Below are positions 1 to 6,047 of a stretch of DNA of 64,000 nucleotides, one piece after another (within the stretch, counting starts at the first letter, position 1; each line of letters starts with the position of its first letter). The notes beneath the pieces were generated by a model. It was not told where the DNA came from and made no database searches. It saw only the letters and a list, made by a program, of their open reading frames with translations. Both the position numbers and the translations under genes were made by a program. Origin of the DNA: Tsukamurella spumae (GTDB lineage: Bacteria; Actinomycetota; Actinomycetes; Mycobacteriales; Mycobacteriaceae); assembly GCF_012396015.1 (NCBI RefSeq), contig NZ_JAAXOQ010000002.1:62001-126000 (forward strand). The letters are read 5' to 3'.

Positions 1-70
1 GGGCGCCGAGCGCCACCGCCGTCTCCGCACCCGATCCGCGGGATGCGCCCGTCACGACCACAACAGCCAT
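1..70 (-). CDS. SDR-family oxidoreductase, N-terminal fragment
   Basis: Only the first 23 codons are in the window; the gene runs off the left edge. The peptide begins MAVVVVTGASRGSG, which is the first beta strand and the TGxxxGxG dinucleotide-binding loop of short-chain dehydrogenases. The start is supported by a GGAGG ribosome binding site 8 to 12 bases upstream on the minus strand. It is divergent from the HxlR regulator, with two operator-like sequences between them, so it is probably that regulator's target. The substrate cannot be told from the fragment. Confidence 0.75.
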   Translation of the reverse strand, partial: MAVVVVTGASRGSGAETAVALGA

Positions 71-83
71 CGTCGACCTCCGT

Positions 84-132
84 GCTTCTGATTTCGAACT
101 GCGGCCAGCATGACGCTTCTGATTCAGAAGCG
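84..132. promoter_or_regulatory. Tandem HxlR-type operators in a divergent promoter
   Basis: Positions 114-132 form a perfect 19-bp palindrome with 9-bp arms (CGCTTCTGA, T, TCAGAAGCG). A degenerate second copy, GCTTCTGATTTCGAA, lies at 84-98. The palindrome ends 4 bp before the -10 box (TAGGCT, 137-142) of the HxlR gene, so a bound protein would block that promoter. The second copy lies near the start of the divergent SDR gene. Assignment to HxlR is inferred from position. Confidence 0.6.
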
Positions 133-148
133 CAAGTAGGCTCGGGTC

Positions 149-457
149 GTGCCAGTGCGCGATGTGGTGCCCCAGCGGCGTGAGGAATCTGAGCCCGAGG
201 TGCTCGCGGCGATGGATCTGCTCGGTCAGCGGTGGGTGCTGCGGATCGTCTGGGAGCTGGAGCCCGGATCGCTCGGCTTCCTCGAATTGCGCAGGCGCAT
301 GGGCAATTGCAGCTCGAGCGTGCTCGCGAGCCGGCTCGCGAACCTGGTCGAGAAAGGGATCGCCCGCAAGCTCCCGGACAAGCAGTACGAACTCACATCG
401 CGCGGCGAGGCGCTCGGCCGGGCGCTCTGGCCGGTCTGGGACTGGGCACGGGGGTAG
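149..457 (+). CDS. HxlR-family transcriptional regulator
   Basis: A 102-residue winged-helix regulator. The family pattern is clear: LGQRWVLRIVWEL in the first helix, FLELRRRMG, then SSSVLASRLANLVEKGI (recognition helix) and a wing ending in YELTSRGEALG. HxlR proteins usually answer to oxidative, aldehyde or quinone stress and control a neighbouring reductase, which fits the divergent SDR gene. The GTG start sits 6 nt after a TAGGCT -10 box at 137-142, so the transcript is probably leaderless. The palindrome just upstream suggests autoregulation. The effector is unknown, and the usual N-terminal sensing cysteine is absent from the first helix. Confidence 0.85.
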   Translation: MPVRDVVPQRREESEPEVLAAMDLLGQRWVLRIVWELEPGSLGFLELRRRMGNCSSSVLASRLANLVEKGIARKLPDKQYELTSRGEALGRALWPVWDWARG

Positions 458-487
458 TACTCCGTCGCTGCCCGCCCCCGTGGTGGA

Positions 488-510
488 TAGTGCCCACTGG
501 GTGGGCACTA
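488..510 (+). terminator. Hairpin downstream of the HxlR gene
   Basis: A 10-bp perfect stem (TAGTGCCCAC / GTGGGCACTA) with a 3-nt TGG loop begins 30 bases after the regulator's stop codon. There is no T-run after it, as is common in high-GC actinobacteria. It probably separates the regulator from the next gene. Confidence 0.55.
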
Positions 511-587
511 CCGAACGCAGTTCGAGCCAGTGCGGAGTCCGTCCGAGTATGCCGTTAGTGGAGAGAACATCGCCTACGATGTAGCGC

Positions 588-968
588 ATGCAGAACTGGA
601 CGATCCGGACGTCTCGTGTCGCCGCAGCAGCGGCCACCGCAGCCCTGGTTGTGCCCGCGCTCGTGCCGCTCGGCGCGGCCGGCGCTGATCCGTCTCAGCC
701 GGAGTGCCGGATGTTCGAGACCAGGCCCGGCTACGAGTGCAGATCCGGGAAGTGGGAGCGCGATTTCACGCCGCCCCATCCGGGGAAGTCCTGTTCGATC
801 GGCGAGACCGCGCCGCCGCTCCAGCGACTCACCTGTTCCGGTGGGGTCTGGACGGTCAAGCCCGCGGACCCCAACGGCGAGCGGTGCACCGCGGTCGGCG
901 CTCAGCGCGTGGCCCCGGGCGGACTTCAGACCTGCACGCACGGGCCCTACGGATTCACCTGGGAATGA
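588..968 (+). CDS. Small secreted protein with three Cys-pair repeats
   Basis: A 126-residue protein of unknown function. Residues 1-33 are a Sec signal peptide (arginines, an Ala/Val/Leu core, AGA cleavage before Asp34). The mature part holds exactly six cysteines in three successive units, each with a Cys pair followed by a short Gly-aromatic motif: CRSGKW, CSGGVW and CTHGPYGFTW. Spacing inside the pairs grows from 10 to 13 to 15 residues, which suggests triplication of a mini-domain with one disulfide each. Cytoplasmic roles are unlikely. A TACGAT -10 box at 575-580, 7 nt before the ATG, indicates a leaderless mRNA. The Thr-rich exported gene 40 bases downstream may share the transcript. 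Confidence 0.7.
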   Translation: MQNWTIRTSRVAAAAATAALVVPALVPLGAAGADPSQPECRMFETRPGYECRSGKWERDFTPPHPGKSCSIGETAPPLQRLTCSGGVWTVKPADPNGERCTAVGAQRVAPGGLQTCTHGPYGFTWE

Positions 969-1008
969 TCGCGTCGGCCCGTCGAGGCCGGCGAGGAGGA
1001 GGAGAACG

Positions 1009-1326
1009 ATGAAGCGAGCCATAGCGGGGATTGGCGTGTGCGCCGGGCTGCTGTCCGTCGGCGCGGTGCTCACGGCGGCACCCGCCGGGGCCGACTGCAC
1101 AGATGCGTCGATGCGCGCCGGCTGCGCGTCGGCGGAGAAGGTCGCGAGCACGGAGACCGTGACCGTCACCCGGACCAGGACGACCACCAGCACGACCACC
1201 ACGACCACGACCCGGACCAAGACCGTCACTGCGACGGTGACCCGAACCAGGACGGCGGCCTCCGGCGTTGTGGGGGACTACCGCGGCACTCCGGACGGCC
1301 CGGCCGTCGTGGAACGTCCGAATTAG
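1009..1326 (+). CDS. Small exported Thr/Arg-repeat protein
   Basis: A 105-residue protein, unknown function. Residues 1-28 are a signal peptide ending APAGA before Asp29. The mature region has two cysteines and then, at about residues 48-85, a low-complexity tract of TVT, RTRT and TTT repeats, followed by a short tail. A strong GAGGAGGAG ribosome binding site at 993-1001 selects the ATG at 1009; longer in-frame extensions would overlap the preceding secreted gene. Thr-rich tracts of this kind are often O-mannosylated in Mycobacteriales, but that is inference. The gene converges with fprA and they share the hairpin at 1345-1378. Confidence 0.7.
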   Translation: MKRAIAGIGVCAGLLSVGAVLTAAPAGADCTDASMRAGCASAEKVASTETVTVTRTRTTTSTTTTTTTRTKTVTATVTRTRTAASGVVGDYRGTPDGPAVVERPN

Positions 1327-1344
1327 AATCATCGTGAGCGAAAA

Positions 1345-1378
1345 GTGCCGCCGCCCCGAGAAATCGGGACGGCGGCAC
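1345..1378 (-). terminator. Terminator of fprA, possibly bidirectional
   Basis: A 15-nt stem with one C/A mismatch (GTGCCGCCGCCCCGA / TCGGGACGGCGGCAC) and a GAAA loop. On the minus strand it is followed directly by TTTT, a canonical intrinsic terminator 20 bases past the fprA stop. On the plus strand it also follows the small exported gene. Confidence 0.8.
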
Positions 1379-1398
1379 CGTCGTACGAGGGGGCGGGA

Positions 1399-2787
1399 CT
1401 AGTCCTGCGCGACCTTGCTCGGCTCCGAGGCGGCGAGCATGTCGTCGCGCTCGACGACCTTCACGCGCTCGCGGCCCTCGGCCTCCCCGAGGCTGCGCTC
1501 GTGCTCGTCGAGGCGGTACCAGCCGTCCCAGGTGGTGTACGGGGTGGAGTGGTCGTCCAGCCAGTTCGTGACGCCCTCGGCCGACGGGTCCGACGGTGCG
1601 TTCAACTTGCCGGCGTGGAAGTCCTCGAGCAGGCAGGCGATGGTCTCGTTGGCGTCGCCCTTGGTGTGGCCGATGAGGCCGACGGGGCCGCGCTTGATCC
1701 ACCCGGTGGTGTAGACGCCGGTGATGTGCTGACCTGCGTCGATGACGCGGCCGGCCTCATTGGGGATGACACCCGCCTGGTCGTCGAAGGGGATCTCCGG
1801 CAGGTCGTTCGAGAGGTAGCCGACGGCCCGGTAGACGGCGCCGATCTCCCAGTCGGTGAACTTCCCGGTGCCGCGCACGTTGCCGGTGCCGTCCAGCTCG
1901 GTGCGCTCGGTGCGCAGGCCCGTGACCTTGCCGTTCTCGCCCAGGATCTCCACCGGCGACTCGAACAGGTGGATGAACAGCTTGTGCGGGCGGTTGTTCG
2001 GCTCGCGGATCGCGTAGTTCTCCAGGATCGTGGCCACCTGGTCGGTGATCTTCGACTCGCGACGGGCCTTGGCCGAGCCCTCGTCGTACTCGATGTCCTC
2101 GGGGTTCACGACGACCTCGATGGTCTGCGAGTGATCGAGCTCCTTGAGCTCGAGCGGCGTGAACTTGACCTGGGCGGGGCCGCGACGTCCGAAGACGTGC
2201 ACCTCCTTGGCCTTGTTGAGCTTGAGGCCCTCGTAGACGTTCGGCGGGATCTCGGTCGGGAGCAGCTCGTCGGCGGTCTTGGCCAGCACGCGGGCCACAT
2301 CGAGGCCCACGTTGCCGACGCCGAGGACGGCCACCTTCTCCTCGGTCAGCGGCCACTCGCGGGAGAAGTCCGGGTGCCCGTCGTACCAGGCCACGAACTC
2401 GGCGGCGCCGTAGCTGCCGTCCAGGTCGATGCCGGGGATCTCCAGGTTGCGGTCGGCGACGGCGCCGGTGGAGAAGATCACCGCGTCGTAGTAGCGACGC
2501 ACGTCCTCGAGCGTGAAGTCCTTGCCGAAGTCGAGGTTGCCGAGCAGCCGGACCTGCGGCTTGTCGAGCACCTTGTGCAGGGCGGTGATGATGCCCTTGA
2601 TGCGGGGGTGATCGGGGGCGACGCCGTATCGGATCAGGCCGAACGGTGCGGGCATCTTCTCGAAGAGATCGATGCTGACCCCCGGGTCCTTCGCCTCGTC
2701 GGACTTCATGAGGGCGTCCGCCGCATAGATGCCTGCGGGGCCCGCGCCCACGATCGCTACGCGCAACGGTCGGTTCTGTTCGGTCAT
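1399..2787 (-). CDS. fprA: Ferredoxin/adrenodoxin-type NADP+ reductase (FprA-like)
   Basis: A 462-residue FAD enzyme that moves electrons between NADPH and ferredoxins, normally feeding cytochromes P450 or other oxygenases. The N-terminal FAD Rossmann motif is VAIVGAGPAGIYAA, followed by PFGLIRYGVAPDHP, typical of the adrenodoxin-reductase family. The NADPH-binding motif is VLGVGNVGLDVAR at about residues 150-162, and the C-terminal GWIKRGPVGLIGT-like signature is present as GWIKRGPVGLIGHTKGDA. I chose the ATG giving MTEQNRPLRV because it matches family starts; an upstream GTG at 2832 would add 15 residues with no ribosome binding site. A KstR-like box about 110 bp upstream hints at a link to steroid oxygenases. 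Confidence 0.9.
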   Translation of the reverse strand: MTEQNRPLRVAIVGAGPAGIYAADALMKSDEAKDPGVSIDLFEKMPAPFGLIRYGVAPDHPRIKGIITALHKVLDKPQVRLLGNLDFGKDFTLEDVRRYYDAVIFSTGAVADRNLEIPGIDLDGSYGAAEFVAWYDGHPDFSREWPLTEEKVAVLGVGNVGLDVARVLAKTADELLPTEIPPNVYEGLKLNKAKEVHVFGRRGPAQVKFTPLELKELDHSQTIEVVVNPEDIEYDEGSAKARRESKITDQVATILENYAIREPNNRPHKLFIHLFESPVEILGENGKVTGLRTERTELDGTGNVRGTGKFTDWEIGAVYRAVGYLSNDLPEIPFDDQAGVIPNEAGRVIDAGQHITGVYTTGWIKRGPVGLIGHTKGDANETIACLLEDFHAGKLNAPSDPSAEGVTNWLDDHSTPYTTWDGWYRLDEHERSLGEAEGRERVKVVERDDMLAASEPSKVAQD

Positions 2788-2895
2788 GTGAAGTCGGCTA
2801 CCTTTGTCTGCATACGCGGTTGAAGTCCCCACCAGGTTAGTGCGGACTTATCGACCGTTCCTAGTGCGGGTGGTTCATTTCACCCGGCCAGGCAC

Positions 2896-2909
2896 TGGAA
2901 CACGTTCTA
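2896..2909. promoter_or_regulatory. KstR-type operator (TNNAACNNGTTNNA)
   Basis: TGGAACACGTTCTA matches every fixed base of the published KstR operator pattern TNNAACNNGTTNNA. It lies between divergent fprA and the membrane-protein gene, 23 bp before the latter's GTG. KstR is the TetR-type repressor of cholesterol catabolism in Mycobacteriales. Whether it binds here is not shown. Confidence 0.55.
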
Positions 2910-2931
2910 GTAGCAGAGGGTAGAGAACTCA

Positions 2932-3393
2932 GTGAGCGCAGACAAGAGCCCCGCCGATCCGGCGCCGAGCCGCGGCACCACGGCCACCCCGTTCCTGATC
3001 GCTCTGGTGGTCGCGGTCCTGGTGATCGGCGGCATCATCGGCTGGAACGCCCTCCGGCCGGACCCGCTCAGCGACGCCGCGAAGGTGCAGCGCACCATCG
3101 GCCAGTACTACGGCGCGTTGAACAAGGGCCGCTACTCGGACCTCGTCGCCAACACCTGTGCCAAGGACCGCGCCGCCGCCGACTTCCCGCAGGAGGCCGG
3201 GTTCGTCGAGGCGCGGAAGGCCGCCGTCGACAAGGACGGCGAGGCGAAGCTCGACGAGAACGACGTCAAGGACCTCACCGTCACCGGTGACGCCGCGACG
3301 GCGCAGCTCACCGTCCGGTACGAGAAGACCGGCGAGCGCACCGAACAGGCGAAGTTCGTCCGCGAGGACGGCACGTGGAAGAAGTGCTCATGA
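2932..3393 (+). CDS. Single-pass membrane protein, Rv0361-like layout
   Basis: 153 residues: a short cytoplasmic N terminus rich in Pro/Ser, one transmembrane helix at about residues 21-41 (FLIALVVAVLVIGGIIGW), and an extracytoplasmic domain of about 110 residues. That domain has the DUF4878/NTF2-like look (QRTIGQYYGALNKGRYSDLVANTC, ending in ...FVREDGTWKKC), with two cysteines that could pair. The gene starts with GTG and overlaps the rhodanese gene by 4 bases (ATGA), so the two are coupled. Function is unknown. Confidence 0.75.
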   Translation: MSADKSPADPAPSRGTTATPFLIALVVAVLVIGGIIGWNALRPDPLSDAAKVQRTIGQYYGALNKGRYSDLVANTCAKDRAAADFPQEAGFVEARKAAVDKDGEAKLDENDVKDLTVTGDAATAQLTVRYEKTGERTEQAKFVREDGTWKKCS

Positions 3394-3803
3394 CCTACGC
3401 CGGAGACCTGACGCCGCGCGAGGCCTGGGAGCTGCTGCAGCAGGACCCCGGCGCGATCCTCGTCGACTGCCGCACCGAGGCGGAGTGGAACTACGTCGGC
3501 ATCCCCGAGCTCTCACAGGTCGGGCGCCATCCGGTGCTCGTCGAGTGGCAGCGCTATCCCGACGGTGCGCTCAACCCCCGGTTCGTCGACGAGCTGCGGG
3601 CCAAGGGCGTCGTCGACGAGGCGCCGGTCGTCTTCCTGTGCCGCTCCGGGCAGCGTTCGATCGGCGCCGCCGAGACCGCGACCGCCGCGGGCGTGCGCCG
3701 CGCGTACAACGTGCTCGAGGGCTTCGAGGGACCGATCGACGCATTCGGACATCGAGGCGTCGCGGGATGGCGCGCCGAAGGGCTTCCCTGGCGGCAGTTC
3801 TAG
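3390..3803 (+). CDS. Rhodanese-domain sulfurtransferase upstream of metZ
   Basis: A 137-residue single-domain rhodanese. The family landmarks are ILVDCRTEAEWNYVGIP in the first half and the active-site loop VFLCRSGQRS, whose Cys84 would carry the persulfide. M. tuberculosis has the same pair (Rv0390-Rv0391/metZ), so it probably supplies or handles sulfane sulfur for homocysteine synthesis; that role is inference. I chose the ATG overlapping the previous stop (ATGA), with GGAAGAAG upstream, over a GTG 15 bases earlier. Its own stop codon forms part of a -10 box for metZ. Confidence 0.88.
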   Translation: MTYAGDLTPREAWELLQQDPGAILVDCRTEAEWNYVGIPELSQVGRHPVLVEWQRYPDGALNPRFVDELRAKGVVDEAPVVFLCRSGQRSIGAAETATAAGVRRAYNVLEGFEGPIDAFGHRGVAGWRAEGLPWRQF

Positions 3804-3813
3804 ACTTTCGGGC

Positions 3814-5016
3814 ATGGAGTTCAGCGACCTGCCCGAGGGCCTTTCGTCGGAGACCTACGCCGTCCGAGGCGGCGTCCTGCGCACGAACTACGAGGAGACG
3901 TCCGAGGCGCTGTTCCTGAACTCGGGCTACACCTACCAGAGTGCGGAGGCCGCCGAGGCCGCGTTCAACGGCGACATCGACCGGTTCGTCTACTCGCGCT
4001 ACGGCAACCCGACGGTGGCCATGTTCCAGGAGCGTCTGCGCCTGCTGGAGGGCGCCGAGGCGTGCTTCGCGACGGCATCCGGGATGTCCGCGGTGTTCAC
4101 CGCGCTCGGAGCGCTGTTGGCCGCCGGAGACAGGCTCGTCGCCGCCCGCTCGCTGTTCGGCTCCTGCTACGTGGTGTGCAACGAGATCCTGCCGCGGTGG
4201 GGCGTCGAGACCGTTTTCGTCGACGGTGAGGACCTCGCCCAGTGGGAGGAGGCGCTCAGCGTTCCCACGCAGGCCGTCTTCTTCGAGACCCCGGCGAACC
4301 CGATGCAGGGCCTCGTCGATGTGCGTGCCGTCGCCGGCCTCGCGCACGCCGCGGGTGCGCAGGTCGTGCTCGACGCCGGCTTCACGCCCGTCGGCTACCA
4401 GGACTCCTTCGGCATGGGCGCGGACGTGGTCGTGCACTCGTCGACCAAGACCATGGACGGCCAGGGGCGCGTCATGGGTGGCGCGATCCTCGGTCGAGAG
4501 GACTACATCGACGGTCCGGTGAAGCAGCTGATGCGGCACACCGGTCCCGCGATGGCCCCGTTCAACGCGTGGGTGCTGCTCAAGGCGCTGGAGACGCTGG
4601 ACCTGCGGGCCGAGCGGGTGAGCGCGAACGCGCAGAAGGTCGCCGAGTTCCTGGACGCCGATCCGCGGGTGTCGAAGGTGCTCTTCCCCTTCCTGCCCTC
4701 GCATCCCCAGCACGAACTGGCGAAGCGGCAGATGAAGGCCGGCGGCACGGTGATCACGCTGGAGCTGGCGGACTCGGCCTCTGCGGCAGGCAAGGCGCGA
4801 GCGTTCGAGTTCCTCAACCGGCTGCAGGTCATCGACATCTCCAACAACTTCGGCGACGCCAAGTCGCTGATCACCCATCCCGCGACCACGACGCACCGCG
4901 CGACGGGGCCCGAGGGCCGCGCGAAGATCGGCCTCACCGATTCGATGCTGCGCCTGTCCGTGGGCCTGGAGAACGCCGATGACCTCATCGCCGATCTGGA
5001 TCGCGCCCTCGGCTGA
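3814..5016 (+). CDS. metZ: O-succinylhomoserine sulfhydrylase
   Basis: A 400-residue PLP enzyme of the Cys/Met-metabolism family, which makes homocysteine from O-succinylhomoserine and sulfide. The PLP lysine is Lys212 in HSSTKTMDGQGRVMGG, a motif typical of MetZ. YSRYGNPT and SGMSAVFTAL are also present. The loop usually read as DNVFATP is here LDAGFTPVG: the PLP-contacting Asp is kept but the following Asn is changed. A TAGACT -10 box at 3801-3806, 7 nt before the ATG, suggests a leaderless internal promoter as well as read-through from the rhodanese gene. The 3' end runs into the interlocked repeat at 5013-5077. Confidence 0.93.
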   Translation: MEFSDLPEGLSSETYAVRGGVLRTNYEETSEALFLNSGYTYQSAEAAEAAFNGDIDRFVYSRYGNPTVAMFQERLRLLEGAEACFATASGMSAVFTALGALLAAGDRLVAARSLFGSCYVVCNEILPRWGVETVFVDGEDLAQWEEALSVPTQAVFFETPANPMQGLVDVRAVAGLAHAAGAQVVLDAGFTPVGYQDSFGMGADVVVHSSTKTMDGQGRVMGGAILGREDYIDGPVKQLMRHTGPAMAPFNAWVLLKALETLDLRAERVSANAQKVAEFLDADPRVSKVLFPFLPSHPQHELAKRQMKAGGTVITLELADSASAAGKARAFEFLNRLQVIDISNNFGDAKSLITHPATTTHRATGPEGRAKIGLTDSMLRLSVGLENADDLIADLDRALG

Positions 5017-5077
5017 GTCCGATAGCGCGAGTGCGGTCGGTTTCCTGCGCTATCGGTGGGTTTTCTACCGCACTCAG
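5013..5077. repeat. Interlocked inverted repeats between metZ and cutC
   Basis: Arm A (CCGATAGCGC, 5019-5028) pairs with A' (5047-5056); arm B (GAGTGCGGT, 5029-5037) pairs with B' (5067-5075). The order A-B-A'-B' is that of a pseudoknot, not of nested hairpins. CTGAGT (5013-5018) can also pair with ACTCAG (5072-5077), competing with B. Two direct 13-mers matching at 11 positions fill the spacers (5034-5046 and 5054-5066). It overlaps the stop codons of both convergent genes. It could be a bidirectional terminator or a dispersed repeat. Confidence 0.75.
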
Positions 5078-5745
5078 TGGGTCTGCTCGTCGACGGCGTT
5101 GCGCCACGACCGGACGGCCCGCCCGGAGACCGGCGCACCCCAACCGTGAGGCCGCGCGGCGGAGCCGATGTGGAAGGCGTCGATGCCGGCGGCCCGCAGC
5201 CGCGACAGGTGATCGAGGCGCAGTCCCCCGCCCGCCAGGATCCGCTGGGGCCCTCCGGTTTCGGTGATGAGGGTGTCTATGCCGTCCTCTACACCGCCGG
5301 CGGCGCCAGCGGTGAGGATCGTGTCGAGTCCGGGAAGATCCGCGATGGCCGCGCGGAGTGCGGCGCGATCGGTGCAGTGATCGATCGCCCGGTGGAAGGT
5401 CCACGGCGCCCCGCCGATCGCCTCCACGATCCGTCGGGTCGCCTCGAGATCCACGCGTCCGTCGGGGGAGAGGAACCCGAGCACGAACTCCCGCGCCCCT
5501 GCGTCTTTCAGGTCGACGGTGCGCCGCGCCAGCTCGTCCAGGTTCCGGGCTGCGAAGCCATCGGTGAGCCGGATCATCACGCGGACAGGGATGTCCACGG
5601 CTGCGAGGACTGCTGCGACGGTGCCGGGGGAGGGGCTCAGCCCGTCCGCCGCCATGTCGGCGACGAGCTCCACCCGATCCGCCCCACCCTCCTGCGCAGC
5701 GACCGCGTCGCGCGCGTCGAGTGCAATGACCTCCAGCAGTGCCAT
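5074..5745 (-). CDS. cutC: CutC-family protein (copper homeostasis)
   Basis: A 223-residue TIM-barrel protein. The family signature is intact: EVIALDARDAVAAQEGGADRVEL at the start, VRVMIRL, FVLGFLSPDG, TFHRAID and LTAGAAGG, ending with ILAGGGL and FHIGSAA. CutC was named for copper tolerance in E. coli, but its biochemical activity is unsettled, so I do not assign a reaction. The ATG at 5745 has GGGAGAG upstream on the minus strand; longer forms lack a site. It stands alone, convergent with metZ, and its stop codon lies inside the interlocked repeat. Confidence 0.85.
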   Translation of the reverse strand: MALLEVIALDARDAVAAQEGGADRVELVADMAADGLSPSPGTVAAVLAAVDIPVRVMIRLTDGFAARNLDELARRTVDLKDAGAREFVLGFLSPDGRVDLEATRRIVEAIGGAPWTFHRAIDHCTDRAALRAAIADLPGLDTILTAGAAGGVEDGIDTLITETGGPQRILAGGGLRLDHLSRLRAAGIDAFHIGSAARPHGWGAPVSGRAVRSWRNAVDEQTH

Positions 5746-5840
5746 GCATCCACTCTCCCAAACTCGGTGGCGAGCATCCTGTACGACCGCCTCCGCCGCA
5801 CGCTGCAGAAGATCGCACCGGAACCGGTGGCGGAAAAGAA

Positions 5841-5870
5841 CTGGCACCGGTGATTGCAGTCCAATAGCGT
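5841..5870 (+). promoter_or_regulatory. Promoter of the Cys-Tyr-Cys leader ORF
   Basis: A -35-like CTGGCA (5841-5846) and a -10 TAGCGT (5865-5870) are 18 bp apart. The -10 ends 7 nt before the ATG at 5878, so transcription would start at or next to the start codon. The region 5746-5840 before it otherwise holds only the divergent cutC upstream sequence, where I see nothing else. Confidence 0.5.
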
Positions 5871-5877
5871 GTCACCC

Positions 5878-5946
5878 ATGGATATGCGCAAGCTCCCCGA
5901 ATCGCTGCGGCAGTGCTACTGCCGTCGGTTCGGCATGCCCGCATAA
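5878..5946 (+). CDS. Candidate leaderless leader peptide, Cys-Tyr-Cys
   Basis: A 22-codon ORF (begins MDMRKLPESL, ends FGMPA) with QCYCRR in the middle. It has no ribosome binding site, but a -10 box 7 nt before the ATG, which is the arrangement of leaderless sORFs in mycobacteria. A GC-rich hairpin starts 11 nt after its stop, and rtcB starts 102 nt after the stop. I infer a regulatory leader whose translation affects rtcB, possibly sensing cysteine supply, but the two Cys codons are not adjacent. It could instead be an independent microprotein or chance. Confidence 0.4.
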   Translation: MDMRKLPESLRQCYCRRFGMPA

Positions 5947-5956
5947 CCTGCGGCAA

Positions 5957-5986
5957 CCCGGGCCGTCGCTTCACCGCCGGCCCGGG
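5957..5986 (+). terminator. GC-rich hairpin between leader ORF and rtcB
   Basis: Perfect 9-bp arms CCCGGGCCG (5957-5965) and CGGCCCGGG (5978-5986) around a 12-nt loop. There is no T-run. Its place between the leader ORF and rtcB suggests an attenuator, or a structure altered by leader translation. Confidence 0.5.
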
Positions 5987-6047
5987 AGCCATGCGTCACA
6001 CGTATGGCCACTCGGACCGGTGACCATCACACCGAGACGAGAAAGAC

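Noticed and set aside
1345-2823. A 492-codon plus-strand frame antisense to fprA.
   Set aside because: It mirrors the codon structure of fprA, has no recognisable domain, and starts inside the terminator hairpin.
5767-5853. A 28-codon GTG frame on the plus strand upstream of the Cys-Tyr-Cys leader ORF.
   Set aside because: Its composition is protein-like at the end, but there is no ribosome binding site or promoter and it overlaps the divergent cutC upstream region; too little to call a gene.
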